DNA of 64,000 bases, taken from NCBI GenBank assembly GCA_965371805.1, contig CBDUZW010000001.1:1-64000 (forward strand), given 5' to 3'. The notes beneath the pieces are model-generated. The model saw only the letters and a list, made by a program, of their open reading frames with translations, was not told the DNA's origin and searched no databases. The position numbers and the translations under genes were made by a program. The first letter of the stretch is position 1; each line of letters begins with the position of its first letter. Positions 25,621 to 34,697 of the stretch are shown piece by piece. The DNA comes from JAOZTV01 sp965371805 (GTDB lineage Bacteria > Acidobacteriota > Aminicenantia > UBA2199).

Positions 25621-26508
25621 TCACATCTTTTCATTAGATTTATTATTGGTCTTTACAATTCCGACAGGTTGGTACTGCGGATCCCACTTTCCCCAGGGCA
25701 TACCATTTTTATCACTTCTATAATAGTGCCCAGTTAGCCAATGAGATAATCTTTTAGACTTACAGAGTGCAGAAAATATCTCATCATATCTGCTAAAATT
25801 GGTGATACAGTTTTCCTCAATTTGAAAATATTGCTTGAGGTCTGTCTCGTCCATAACCCAACTATAACTTGGTTTATGAAAATTAGATTCTTTCGCTGCA
25901 CTTACTGTAATGAACATTGTACCTTTTACTTTTAAGACCCTTTGTAATTCAGTTATTACAGGTTCTAATTCATCCGGTGGATTATGTTCTAATGCAGAAA
26001 CAGAGACAACTGCATCTATGGTATTATCTTCCAATTTTTCTAGCCTGTTTAAATTACTATGATAATAAACAATTTGCGGTAAATTTGAAAAATCAAAGTC
26101 TTCTACATTCCTATGACTGGAAGAAGAAGTAATTGAGGACGTGCCGCTCATCTGATGGTATTCCAGATATGGGTGTTCAATATTTAAATTAGAGTCCCAT
26201 TCTTTCATCTTGAAAATATTTTCAGTAAACCCCGGAATATTGCGTTGATTCATATCCACACTTATAACTTTATATCCTTTTAAAGCTAAAATGAACTGCA
26301 TCATGCCATTCCCCCCTCCGGCATCCAGAATTGTTCCTCCCGGAGGACACTCCAGTTCTTTTAGAATCCAGATTATATCCAGCAAATAATGCCATCCCAG
26401 AATACGTCCCAACTTTGAAGTATATCCTAAAACATCCATTGCAAGCTCAGGATATAAATCAATTAATTCTTCTGCTAGTAATTCAATTTTATTTATCTTT
26501 TTTTTCAT
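25621..26508 (-). CDS. SAM-dependent methyltransferase, cassette copy A
   Basis: A 295-residue class I methyltransferase from the ATG at 26508, which follows an AGGTGAGG ribosome-binding site. Motif I is GTILDAGGGNGMMQF, followed by VISVDMNQRN, VVSVSALEHNPPDEL and LQRVLKVKGTMF. A long insert around residues 105-140 is rich in Ser. The C-terminus (WGKWDPQYQPVGIVK) is strongly conserved with copy B (34698-35576). It lies 6 bp before the cyclase gene. Sugar or acyl methylation is plausible. Confidence 0.82.
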   Translation of the reverse strand: MKKKINKIELLAEELIDLYPELAMDVLGYTSKLGRILGWHYLLDIIWILKELECPPGGTILDAGGGNGMMQFILALKGYKVISVDMNQRNIPGFTENIFKMKEWDSNLNIEHPYLEYHQMSGTSSITSSSSHRNVEDFDFSNLPQIVYYHSNLNRLEKLEDNTIDAVVSVSALEHNPPDELEPVITELQRVLKVKGTMFITVSAAKESNFHKPSYSWVMDETDLKQYFQIEENCITNFSRYDEIFSALCKSKRLSHWLTGHYYRSDKNGMPWGKWDPQYQPVGIVKTNNKSNEKM

Positions 26509-26540
26509 AGTAACCTCACCTAGAAATCCAGCATCTTCTG

Positions 26541-27440
26541 TCATTTATTTTTACGTTTCACCGGGTAATAAAAAATCTGACGTAATTCCGATGAGATTTT
26601 ATTCTTGTGTATATAACCCTTATAAGTTCCCCAAAATTGAGATAATCTAAAAAGAGGTATATTTAAAATATTCTTAAAAAAAACTTTATCACCAACAGCA
26701 TGACAATAATCTGAAAAAACATTCATAATCACCAATCTAATAAAAATAAAAAAGCTAAAGGTTTCCTTAAAAATTGAACGGTATACAATTGCCTCTCTTT
26801 TATACCGATTAAAAATCTGTTTATATGTTTCTTCATGGACATGAATAATTTTTGCTTCTGCTTTATAGACAATCGTATACCCGAAATCTACCATATATTT
26901 ACTCCAATGCAAATCTTCGAGACCAGTTATTTTTTCATCATATTGTTTCTTCTCCCATAAACCTTTCAGGATAGCAGCATTTGCATTATTACAAAATGGA
27001 TGAGCTTGATTAAAATCTGAATATTCAGGAAACCATTTTTTGAATATTTGATGTTCACTGTAATTATTCTTACTATTACCACGTTGCATTCCATAAACTA
27101 AAGCCACTTTTTTATTTTCAAAAGGTCTCACTAATTCAGTTACCCATTGGTTATTCACTGGATAACAATGAGCACTAATGAAAACCATAATTTCTCCGGA
27201 TGCGACATGTATTCCTTGATTCAATGCATATCCAAAAGAGAACTCTTCAGGTTTAATATGAACAAATTTGACTGGAAAAGCCTTCGCTATTTCAATCGTC
27301 TGATCCGTAGAACCTGAGTCTACTAATATCACTTCGAACTCAAAATCCGTTTCCTGAGAAAATATACCCAACAACAATTTCTCTAAGTGAATTTCTTCAT
27401 TAAGAGCTCGGATTATAATTGATACTTTCATAACATTCAT
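26541..27440 (-). CDS. family-2 glycosyltransferase, cassette copy A
   Basis: A 299-residue GT-A enzyme: VSIIIRALNEEIHLEKLL, VILVDSGSTDQT, and FISAHCYP in place of the usual DxD, followed by LEDLHWSKYMVDFGY. The C-terminal third carries hydrophobic stretches (FSFFIFIRLVIMNVF) and is predicted to contact the membrane. A shortened, frame-disrupted relative lies at 35609-36026. It is 48 bp downstream of the zinc-ribbon methyltransferase gene. The acceptor is unknown. Confidence 0.83.
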   Translation of the reverse strand: MNVMKVSIIIRALNEEIHLEKLLLGIFSQETDFEFEVILVDSGSTDQTIEIAKAFPVKFVHIKPEEFSFGYALNQGIHVASGEIMVFISAHCYPVNNQWVTELVRPFENKKVALVYGMQRGNSKNNYSEHQIFKKWFPEYSDFNQAHPFCNNANAAILKGLWEKKQYDEKITGLEDLHWSKYMVDFGYTIVYKAEAKIIHVHEETYKQIFNRYKREAIVYRSIFKETFSFFIFIRLVIMNVFSDYCHAVGDKVFFKNILNIPLFRLSQFWGTYKGYIHKNKISSELRQIFYYPVKRKNK

Positions 27441-27488
27441 TTTTTTTTATTCTCCAATATATGTCGATCCTTCACTTATTTTGTTTAT

Positions 27489-28292
27489 TCAGGGATTATC
27501 TATGGGTAAGATCTGGGATTTTTTTTTTAATTTTTCAAAATAATCTTTGTGAAATTTTGGATTAAAAATAAAAAAAACACGTTTATTGGGCCATAATAAA
27601 CCAAATTTTTCATCAGGTAATACACTCCCTGGTCGAATCATTTCGAATTCTTCAATTGCCATATTAAATTGCCCGGCCAGATACAACATACTTCTTAAAC
27701 TCCAATATGCAACATGAGATTTAGCGTTCATATATTTATTCTCGTCTTCAATTGGTCCTCCCTGATAAAATTCAGTTGTCCCGCAAATAATTCCTTTCTC
27801 TGATAAATGGCTAACTAGAAATGACATTGAATCGACAGGATCTAAAAAATGCTCAAACACCTCCACCGCAATCACTGCATCGTATTTTTTTTCAACAGGA
27901 ATTTCTTCTGGTAAATAAAACTTATTTTTACCAAATTTTTCTGATTTTATATCTACTACATTTCGACTAATATCACATCCATTAACATTTATATTTTCCT
28001 TTAATAACTTTTCAAAGGTTGGAGAATTTCCAGTTCCATACAATAAAAAATTCTTAAAATTCAAATCCGTTAACAACATTTTTGACAAATAATATTCTCT
28101 ATAACCACCTCCCTCACCTGCCGTCATTCCAAGGCCTTTTTTAATCTTTTGAGTGTCGGGGTTATTATTGTAAATAAAGTTACAATCTGAACAAATTGTG
28201 AATTGTTTCCCATAGCCATGGATATAATCCGTTTTTTTGGATTCACATAATTTGCATGAAGAAACCTGCTCTAGATAATCATTTGTTGTCAT
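27489..28292 (-). CDS. zinc-ribbon SAM-dependent methyltransferase-like protein
   Basis: A 267-residue protein. The N-terminus has two CxxC pairs (CKLCES and CSDCNFIYN), the zinc-binding head seen in C-methyltransferases of deoxysugar pathways. The methyltransferase core is less typical: FLLYGTGNSPTFEKLL as motif I, GCDISRNVV, and VIAVEVFEHFLDP. It overlaps the cytidylyltransferase gene by 4 bp. It has no counterpart in cassette copy B, where the cytidylyltransferase is followed directly by the broken glycosyltransferase, so it was lost from B or gained by A. Confidence 0.78.
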   Translation of the reverse strand: MTTNDYLEQVSSCKLCESKKTDYIHGYGKQFTICSDCNFIYNNNPDTQKIKKGLGMTAGEGGGYREYYLSKMLLTDLNFKNFLLYGTGNSPTFEKLLKENINVNGCDISRNVVDIKSEKFGKNKFYLPEEIPVEKKYDAVIAVEVFEHFLDPVDSMSFLVSHLSEKGIICGTTEFYQGGPIEDENKYMNAKSHVAYWSLRSMLYLAGQFNMAIEEFEMIRPGSVLPDEKFGLLWPNKRVFFIFNPKFHKDYFEKLKKKSQILPIDNP

Positions 28293-28987
28293 TTTTTTTC
28301 CATATTTTTAGTATTAAATTTGTTGCATAAAACCTCTGCCATCTGAAAATCATCCTCAGTATCAATATCAATCGCTTCTATTGGATTCATTTCAAAAAGA
28401 TAAGGATGTATGCCAATTCGTGCCCTGGTCGCACGAAAAGAACTCTGAGAGAATATATAGAGATTCGAATTCTCCTCAAATAGAGGAGGCAAATCCTGGG
28501 TTCGTTTCAGTACTTTTGGATCATGGTTCACAGGCTGAAATTGATGGTCATAAAATCGAGACTTATACTTATTTACTGTAAACAATGAATCATACTCTTT
28601 TAATTTTAAAAATGTTTTAACAGAATCCTCAATAATCTCTTTTTTCAACAGCGGGTTGGTAGAATGAGTCTGGAGAAAATTCGGTTGATCAGGATAAAGA
28701 GAAATTACATGTTCAATAATACTATTCATAGATACAAAATCCCCGCATAATGATTTGGGACGAAATACAACATCAACATCAAAATACGATTTCACCATCT
28801 CTGCAATTTTTTCAGAATCAGTATCGAGAACCATCCTTGATATCCGGTTCACTTGACTTAAAGAATTAAATATCCAATAGAACAATGGTTTTCCATTAAA
28901 TTCGCGGATATTTTTATTCATGACTCGCTCTGAATGAGCTTTCATGGGAATTATGGCAAAGAGTTTTTCAGAACTTAATTTATTCAT
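28289..28987 (-). CDS. NeuA-like CMP-sugar (cytidylyl)transferase, cassette copy A
   Basis: A 232-residue member of the acylneuraminate cytidylyltransferase family. The N-terminal CTP loop appears as IIPMKAHSERVMNKN, then LDTDSEKIAEM, LQTHSTNPLL, and near the C-terminus IEAIDIDTEDDF with the metal-binding aspartates. The family makes CMP-sialic, CMP-legionaminic, CMP-Kdo-like or CMP-phosphonate compounds. No NeuB/LegI/PseI-type synthase is in the window, so the activated acid is not a standard nonulosonate made here. It overlaps the genes on both sides. Copy B is at 36074-36757. Confidence 0.83.
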   Translation of the reverse strand: MNKLSSEKLFAIIPMKAHSERVMNKNIREFNGKPLFYWIFNSLSQVNRISRMVLDTDSEKIAEMVKSYFDVDVVFRPKSLCGDFVSMNSIIEHVISLYPDQPNFLQTHSTNPLLKKEIIEDSVKTFLKLKEYDSLFTVNKYKSRFYDHQFQPVNHDPKVLKRTQDLPPLFEENSNLYIFSQSSFRATRARIGIHPYLFEMNPIEAIDIDTEDDFQMAEVLCNKFNTKNMEKK

Positions 28988-30014
28988 GAAATTTTTCCTT
29001 AATCATAGAAAGATATTCAATCGCTTTTTTATGGTCAGGTTCATAAATCAAAGATTTTTTAAAATAATCTCTGGCACTATCATAATTTTTACGCTTCCAT
29101 TGAATGACACCTAAATGGAATAATGCACCAAATTTCAAAGATAACACTCGAAACTGTTCAACCTTTAAAAAAAGAGCTTCTGATTCATCCAATTGCTCTT
29201 GCTTTTTCAGTGTAGATGCACGATTATAGAGAGTTAACCCTTCCCGTATGCGAGCTTGATCGAATTCACACAAGAAAGGAATTTCTGCATATCCCATCTC
29301 ATTAATCTTTATAATTAATACATCAAAAACAGCTTTTGTAATACTAATTCTACTCTCCTTAGATTTCCCCAAAAAGTAGCTTTGATGGCTGGTCCTATAG
29401 AACCCTAAATTATTATCAATACATTTCAGTTTAGAAAAAAAAAGTGACATTCTTGTTAAATATGCATCTGCACATATTTTCAATTCCTTTTCCGGGATAG
29501 GAAAAAAATTCGCCAGAACACTACGCTTGAAGCTCAACCCGGATGTAGGTACAAAAAAATCTACAATACCATAAGAGGTCATTAATTTAAGATGATCTTT
29601 ATAATATTTAATTTTTTTATAAGATTTTCCAATCTCTCCCTTATATAAATTATGCTGTACAAAACCATAGGTCTTATGAACCTCAACTACATACTGTAAT
29701 TTCTCCGGATACCAATAATCATCACTGTCCAAAAAACAAATAATTTCCCCTTGGGCAACTTTAAATCCAGAATTAAAAGCTGCTGCCTGCCCCTTATTTT
29801 CCTGATATATTCTAACTATTCTAGGATCAGAAAAAGTATTAATAACAGCGCTCGATTTATCTGTTGAACCATCATCAACAATAATCAGCTCAAAATGTAA
29901 ATAAGTTTGTTTTAAAACACTTTCAATAGCTTCACTAATAAAATCAGCATAATTGTAGTTACAAATAATAACAGATACAAGATCTCTATCAGTGTTTTTT
30001 TCTAATAAAGTCAA
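28980..30014 (-). CDS. family-2 glycosyltransferase with C-terminal TPR module, cassette copy A
   Basis: A 344-residue protein. The GT-A domain: VSVIICNYNYADFI, IIVDDGSTDKS, and CFLDSDDYWYP holding the DxD. Residues about 262-340 form the TPR module (RASTLKKQEQLDESEALF, GALFHLGVIQWKRKNYDSA, YEPDHKKAIEYL). That tail closely matches the one on the protein from 36750-37922, although the catalytic domains differ, so the two seem to have been recombined. It overlaps the cytidylyltransferase gene by 8 bp and the next TPR glycosyltransferase gene by 26 bp. Confidence 0.85.
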   Translation of the reverse strand: MTLLEKNTDRDLVSVIICNYNYADFISEAIESVLKQTYLHFELIIVDDGSTDKSSAVINTFSDPRIVRIYQENKGQAAAFNSGFKVAQGEIICFLDSDDYWYPEKLQYVVEVHKTYGFVQHNLYKGEIGKSYKKIKYYKDHLKLMTSYGIVDFFVPTSGLSFKRSVLANFFPIPEKELKICADAYLTRMSLFFSKLKCIDNNLGFYRTSHQSYFLGKSKESRISITKAVFDVLIIKINEMGYAEIPFLCEFDQARIREGLTLYNRASTLKKQEQLDESEALFLKVEQFRVLSLKFGALFHLGVIQWKRKNYDSARDYFKKSLIYEPDHKKAIEYLSMIKEKFHE

Positions 30015-31818
30015 TTAGTTTTCTCCTATTTTTATTTGCTAAATCACACAACAATACTGACGCTTTCTCATGTTGTGGGGCGAAATTCAAACACGATTCC
30101 AAAAATTCTTGTGCTAATGCTCTATTTTCCCTCGCAATTGCAATTTTACCTAAATGAAAAAAAGCGCCACTCTTCAAACGCACATCATCACACTGAGAAA
30201 CTTTTAAAAACCACACCTCCGCAGTTTCGTAATCACCCACCCTCTCACACCAAGAAGCTGCATTGTACATATACTTAAGCGTCAAACATTCACATAAATT
30301 ATACTGACGAATCAGGTCAACCATGCGCAACATACTTTCCTTATCATCTTTAGACACACAATACGTCATTAGTTTCTGCAATAAACTATAAACATTAATC
30401 TCACGATCTTTTTTCATACTTGCGTGCACAATAGAAAAAAGCTTTTCAGGAGATGCGTCGTCAGCAAGAGCATCAAGAAAATCGGTTTCCCAAAATGAAT
30501 TGTCTACCTCTCTTGCCTTCCTAATATATTGCTGTGCTTGATCAGTATTCTTTGCACGAAGCTCATCTTGCGCAAACCGAGAAAAATGATACGCTATCCC
30601 CTTATCCATCGCTCGCTTGTAACTACTGTCATTGTCCGGTAAATCGCCAAGTCCGCTACACGATCTTGTTTCAAACAAACAAGCAAGAATACTTAAATAC
30701 TTCTGTGTGCTCCGCTCACACGCAATACGATCAGCCGCAATCAACGCTTGCTTTTTATGCACATCATACTGTTCGACAACCTGCTGAATTTTTTTCTGAA
30801 AATCTCCCGTTTGCGAAGGATTAAATGTTACACCCCCACCGGCGAAACGATTAAGAAAAAAAGAAAGCCATGAATGTTCCGGCACAATGACCGGCACCCC
30901 GGCAAAAAGATATTCCTCCAGCAAACCCGACGCCCGAATTGAATAAGTAAACGAGTCATAGGGCAGCAACCCTATTTTCGTTCTAAAGATTGCTTCTTGA
31001 TATTCATCTGCTGATAAACGCCGGCAGTCTATAAAATCATCTGACCTTTTTTTCCGTTCAAACGCTGAATACAATGAAGAATTATTGTGTGTTACCGGAT
31101 AAAAATGAATATGGAAAGGTTCTTTATTAACTTGTCCAAAGGCATCAAGCATGAGGTGAGGATTTTTCTCCCAATTATAAAAACCTAGATAAGAAAGATA
31201 TGTTTCCTGTATGTTCTTCGGCCGAACAGTATATGAAAATCGTTCATGGGCTGCTTGAAAAAGAGTAAAACAGTTTTCATACTCCGTATATTTCTTTACG
31301 AGGACTGGTTGCAGTTCTGAAAAAAAGCTAAAAAAGAGATTCCTCTTTAATTCATGTAATTCCGGTGCACATTGCTTTAAAAGATCAAAAAACTTCAAGC
31401 TTAATACCGTTATCTGCACCACGATCACACGATCTTCAGAAAGAATCTTCTTCCGCCAAGAACTGTCTTTTAATAATATACGCCACACATCAAATTCAAA
31501 TGTAAAGTTCGTTAGAAAAATAAAGAGGGACGAATCCCGCGTTTCAAATAGATTAGCATATTCACGGACACGCGTCTGGATGCGATTCACATATGCCTGT
31601 TTATTAAGTTCAGAACGATGCATCAAAAATTGTTGCGCAAATCCATAATTGGGTATATCGCAATCACGTTCAACAATAAATTCATAATCAACACCCTCAT
31701 CATGTAAAGATTTCTGCAAAAAATTAACATTCCCCCACATATGCCCTCCAATAGAAGCATATGGTTCAATAAATGTTTTTTTTTCACTCATTTCAAAATA
31801 CAAACTTTTATAATTCAT
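29989..31818 (-). CDS. large GT-B-like glycosyltransferase with C-terminal TPR repeats
   Basis: A 609-residue protein. The first ~370 residues resemble a GT-B/GT4 enzyme: IGGHMWGNVNFLQKSL near the start, LSYLGFYNWEKNPHLMLDAF as the donor-domain opening, and GLLEEYLFAGVPVIVPEHSW as the nucleotide-sugar signature. Residues about 430-600 are TPR-like, ending in the shared unit GAFFHLGKIAIARENRALAQ and FAPQHEKASVLL. The gene is visibly richer in G+C than its neighbours: the 60-base line at 30901 counts 26 G+C, against 10 in the line at 28561. This suggests separate acquisition. The start at 31818 has only a weak ribosome-binding site; residue 10 is an alternative. Confidence 0.8.
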   Translation of the reverse strand: MNYKSLYFEMSEKKTFIEPYASIGGHMWGNVNFLQKSLHDEGVDYEFIVERDCDIPNYGFAQQFLMHRSELNKQAYVNRIQTRVREYANLFETRDSSLFIFLTNFTFEFDVWRILLKDSSWRKKILSEDRVIVVQITVLSLKFFDLLKQCAPELHELKRNLFFSFFSELQPVLVKKYTEYENCFTLFQAAHERFSYTVRPKNIQETYLSYLGFYNWEKNPHLMLDAFGQVNKEPFHIHFYPVTHNNSSLYSAFERKKRSDDFIDCRRLSADEYQEAIFRTKIGLLPYDSFTYSIRASGLLEEYLFAGVPVIVPEHSWLSFFLNRFAGGGVTFNPSQTGDFQKKIQQVVEQYDVHKKQALIAADRIACERSTQKYLSILACLFETRSCSGLGDLPDNDSSYKRAMDKGIAYHFSRFAQDELRAKNTDQAQQYIRKAREVDNSFWETDFLDALADDASPEKLFSIVHASMKKDREINVYSLLQKLMTYCVSKDDKESMLRMVDLIRQYNLCECLTLKYMYNAASWCERVGDYETAEVWFLKVSQCDDVRLKSGAFFHLGKIAIARENRALAQEFLESCLNFAPQHEKASVLLCDLANKNRRKLIDFIRKKH

Positions 31819-31955
31819 TCTCTTTTTTATTCCATTCTAGGTAAAAGGCTTTTATTGTACCTGAGACATAATTATTTTTCATCCACTGCAACTGCCCAAT
31901 GTAAATTTATGATATTGTAAAGGATTCAAATGCGTTTTATGCATATAAACATTTA

Positions 31956-33032
31956 TTAATGCGACAAGAACAAACATTTCTCCATTACTCCCAAAGAATA
32001 AAGTTGATCAGACAATTTTTCTTTTCCATGTTGTACAGCAATAACAATTTTTTCAATTTCTTGGTCATTTTTGACAATCTCTGGAGAAAAGATTTTTTTC
32101 CTTAAGAAGGTATTACCCCATCGTTTTTTATCATTATCAATAAAATATTTTACAAGATATTGATTTCCAAATTCTTCTAAAAAAACCTTTGCAGTGATTG
32201 ATGCTCCAAACACAATAACCTCTTGTCGCTTTTGATTTATTTTTTTTTTCACACATTTTTCACCACAATTTATATTCATGCTCGAGATGCTCTCATCAAA
32301 ATCAATGTACTCAAAGAAATCTAATTTGCTTCGACGAGATGCATTGCGAATATGAATACATTCAGTATTTTGCATATTATAAAGATCAACCCATTTTTTC
32401 ACTTCTTGCCAGCCAGATAAATGCCCCAATGCATCAGGAATAGAATACTTTTTTCCTTTCCCAAAATATGTGGGGCAAAAATGATTTGGGTCAGTATCAT
32501 TTATACTACTATATGCAATATTGCCAACTCGTTTACTCTCCTGTTCATTTACGATAACATCGTTAGGTTTTTCTACGTAATTACAGTCACATCCCAATAG
32601 GATTATTTCTTTAAACCCTAAATACACAGCAATTTGAATACTTGTTGCACCTACATTAAATAATATTGAAAGTTCATCAAGATTATCTTCGAAGACAATT
32701 TTATATGAAGATTGAAGAAAAAAAGTCTGCTTACTCGAAATCAAATAATCTGATCCCCAATCAGGAAAAAAAAATAGTGTTTTAGAATATGTTTCATTAA
32801 GAATCATACTATTAATCTCTTGTTTATTATCTGGCAGTACAACCTTATCAATACAGGAATAAAAACTGGGCTTGAACCCCCATTCTTTATAGGCAATATA
32901 TGCTCGATTAAATGAAAAAGTGTATTCGTTTGCTAATTTTTTCATATTGATATCATTCAAACTTGGCCCATTTCCTATTATAAATATTCTTTCACCATTA
33001 AATTTATCTTTAAGTTTAGTTAAACGTTTCAT
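31956..33032 (-). CDS. DUF115 (MptE/flagellar Maf-like) protein with C-terminal Rossmann-like module
   Basis: A 358-residue protein. The DUF115 domain comes first here (IFIIGNGPSLNDIN, YSCIDKVV, EIILLGCDCNYV). Residues about 270-358 form a module like those in 21011-22138 and 22160-23233, starting VIVFGASITAKVFLEEF with YFIDND and KIVIAVQHG. Relative to the copy-A neighbour (22160-23233) the domain order is swapped. An AAAGGAGA Shine-Dalgarno sequence precedes the ATG. It follows the SDR-B gene by 10 bp, as its counterpart follows SDR-A. Role: probable sugar or glycan transfer to a protein, by family. Confidence 0.78.
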   Translation of the reverse strand: MKRLTKLKDKFNGERIFIIGNGPSLNDINMKKLANEYTFSFNRAYIAYKEWGFKPSFYSCIDKVVLPDNKQEINSMILNETYSKTLFFFPDWGSDYLISSKQTFFLQSSYKIVFEDNLDELSILFNVGATSIQIAVYLGFKEIILLGCDCNYVEKPNDVIVNEQESKRVGNIAYSSINDTDPNHFCPTYFGKGKKYSIPDALGHLSGWQEVKKWVDLYNMQNTECIHIRNASRRSKLDFFEYIDFDESISSMNINCGEKCVKKKINQKRQEVIVFGASITAKVFLEEFGNQYLVKYFIDNDKKRWGNTFLRKKIFSPEIVKNDQEIEKIVIAVQHGKEKLSDQLYSLGVMEKCLFLSH

Positions 33033-33042
33033 TCAATCTCCT

Positions 33043-33792
33043 TTACCTGGCATCAATTGGATCGTGTAAAACTGAGCCGATACCGCCATCAACACTTATT
33101 GCTGAACCAGTTATAAAGCTTGAATCTTCTCCTGCCAGAAAGAAAACTACTTTGGCAACTTCCTCAGGTCTGGCAATTCTATTCAGTGGATGATAGTGTC
33201 CTAATTCATCCATTTTCTTCATATTTCCCTTAAAACCAGCTCTCAACATTGGTGTATCAGTTGCTGCCGGGATCACAGCATTTACCCGAATGTCCGGGGC
33301 TAATTCAATTGACAGTGCGCGGGTCATCGATACAAGTGCTCCTTTACTTGTTGCATAAACAGAGAATTTTCCCTTAGTCAGAACAGAATGAATACTGGCA
33401 ATATTTATTATACTCCCATTATTTTTTTTCAATTTAGATCTAAATCTCTGGATCAACCAGAACGGGGCCAACAAGTTGGTATCCAGGGTCGATTGCCAGT
33501 CCTGAGGAGTAATATTCTCAATATCCTTTACGACCTGAACAGCAGTATTGTTAACCAGGACAGCAATACCTCCATTAAAAATTTGTTCAACTTTTGAAAA
33601 GAAAACCTGCTCTTCCGGATCATTCTTTCCCAATATACTTATATCAAAGCAAAGGGTTTTATAAGGTAGGGATTCTTCTACCTTGTTTTTGTCAATTCCG
33701 AGTACAAGATATCCATGCTGGTGAAAAACTTCGCAAATAGATTTTCCAATACCTCCCGCAGCTCCGGTAATTAACACATTTTTTCCACACAT
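33043..33792 (-). CDS. SDR oxidoreductase, cassette copy B
   Basis: A 249-residue SDR that differs from copy A (23247-23996) at 17 residues by my count. All catalytic elements are retained: TGAAGGIGKS, INIASIHS and YATSK. The start has GGAGGAGAG upstream. The neighbouring dehydrogenase and cyclase are broken, so this SDR stays intact in an otherwise failing cassette. That implies recent gene conversion or continuing use. Confidence 0.87.
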   Translation of the reverse strand: MCGKNVLITGAAGGIGKSICEVFHQHGYLVLGIDKNKVEESLPYKTLCFDISILGKNDPEEQVFFSKVEQIFNGGIAVLVNNTAVQVVKDIENITPQDWQSTLDTNLLAPFWLIQRFRSKLKKNNGSIINIASIHSVLTKGKFSVYATSKGALVSMTRALSIELAPDIRVNAVIPAATDTPMLRAGFKGNMKKMDELGHYHPLNRIARPEEVAKVVFFLAGEDSSFITGSAISVDGGIGSVLHDPIDAR

Positions 33793-33794
33793 TA

Positions 33795-34511
33795 CTACTC
33801 TCCTCCTATATCCAAATGTTCTTTTAAAAGCTTTATACTTCTTTTATGAACCTTTTCCCAGTACAAAGGACTACTGTTAGAGTTATGTGAAGAAAGAATT
33901 ACATTCTGCATATTTCTCAACGGACTTAACTTAGCCAGGGGTTCCTCTTCAAAGACATCCAATCCTGCACCTTCAATTTCACTATCTTCAAGTGCTGTGA
34001 TCAAATCACTTTCATTCACTATCCCCCCCCTTGCTGTATTGATCTGGTAGGCATTTTGCTGCATACATTTAAATTCATCCATCCCCATCAAGTGAAAACT
34101 GGTGGGATTCAAATCACAATTCAAAGAGACAAAATCTGATCTCAATAAGAGTTCCTTTAAATCTAGCATTTTAATATCAAGTGATTCAATTACATCTTCT
34201 GATATTTTAATAATATCATTCCCATATATCTTCATGCCAAATCCTTTGGCTTTTCTAGCAACCGCTCGCCCTACACTGCCAACTCCAATAATACCAAGTG
34301 AACATTCACCAAGAGTACGTCCTGGCGGTTTGTCCCACCCACGCTGCTTCATTAGACGATCAGAATCCAACAAACGCCTTGAGAAAGCAAGCATTAGGCC
34401 AATAACAGTATCAGAAACCGGTTCAGTAAAAGCTCCAGGTGTATTACACACAGGAATTCCTTTACTTTCAGCATATTTTATATCAATAGAATCAATACCC
34501 GTCCCCCATTT
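33795..34511 (-). pseudogene. N-terminally truncated D-2-hydroxyacid dehydrogenase, cassette copy B
   Basis: Homology to copy A begins abruptly at KWGTGIDSID (copy A residue ~80) and runs to the normal C-terminus: LGIIGVGSVGRAVARKA, NTARGGIVNES, DVFEEEPL, LSSHNSN. The first ~80 residues are absent and a TAA lies in frame three codons further upstream. The only in-frame ATG is internal (34451). Much of the substrate domain is missing, so activity is unlikely. The break is fused to the 5' end of a cyclase-family gene by deletion. Confidence 0.8.
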
Positions 34512-34653
34512 TAATAGAAGTTATATTAGATTCGCCTCCTTTTTTTATTGTTTTTTCAAAAACGATCTCAGGCGCAGAATCACCTTGCCATACAACCATT
34601 TTTGAGTCTACAGGAAGTGAAATATCAATGTAAGTTTTTTCTTTTTTATGCAT
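34492..34653 (-). pseudogene. 5' fragment of a cyclase-family gene, cassette copy B
   Basis: An ATG at 34653 opens 53 codons beginning with YIDISLPVDSKMVVW, equivalent to copy A (YIDISLPIHSEMLVW). The frame reaches NITSIKM and then runs out of frame into dehydrogenase sequence, stopping at 34492. The HxGTHxD metal site is lost. This fragment is more diverged from copy A than the neighbouring SDR pair is. Confidence 0.75.
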
Positions 34654-34697
34654 TTATTTTTATTTGATAAAATATATAAACGTATAAGACATCTCTA

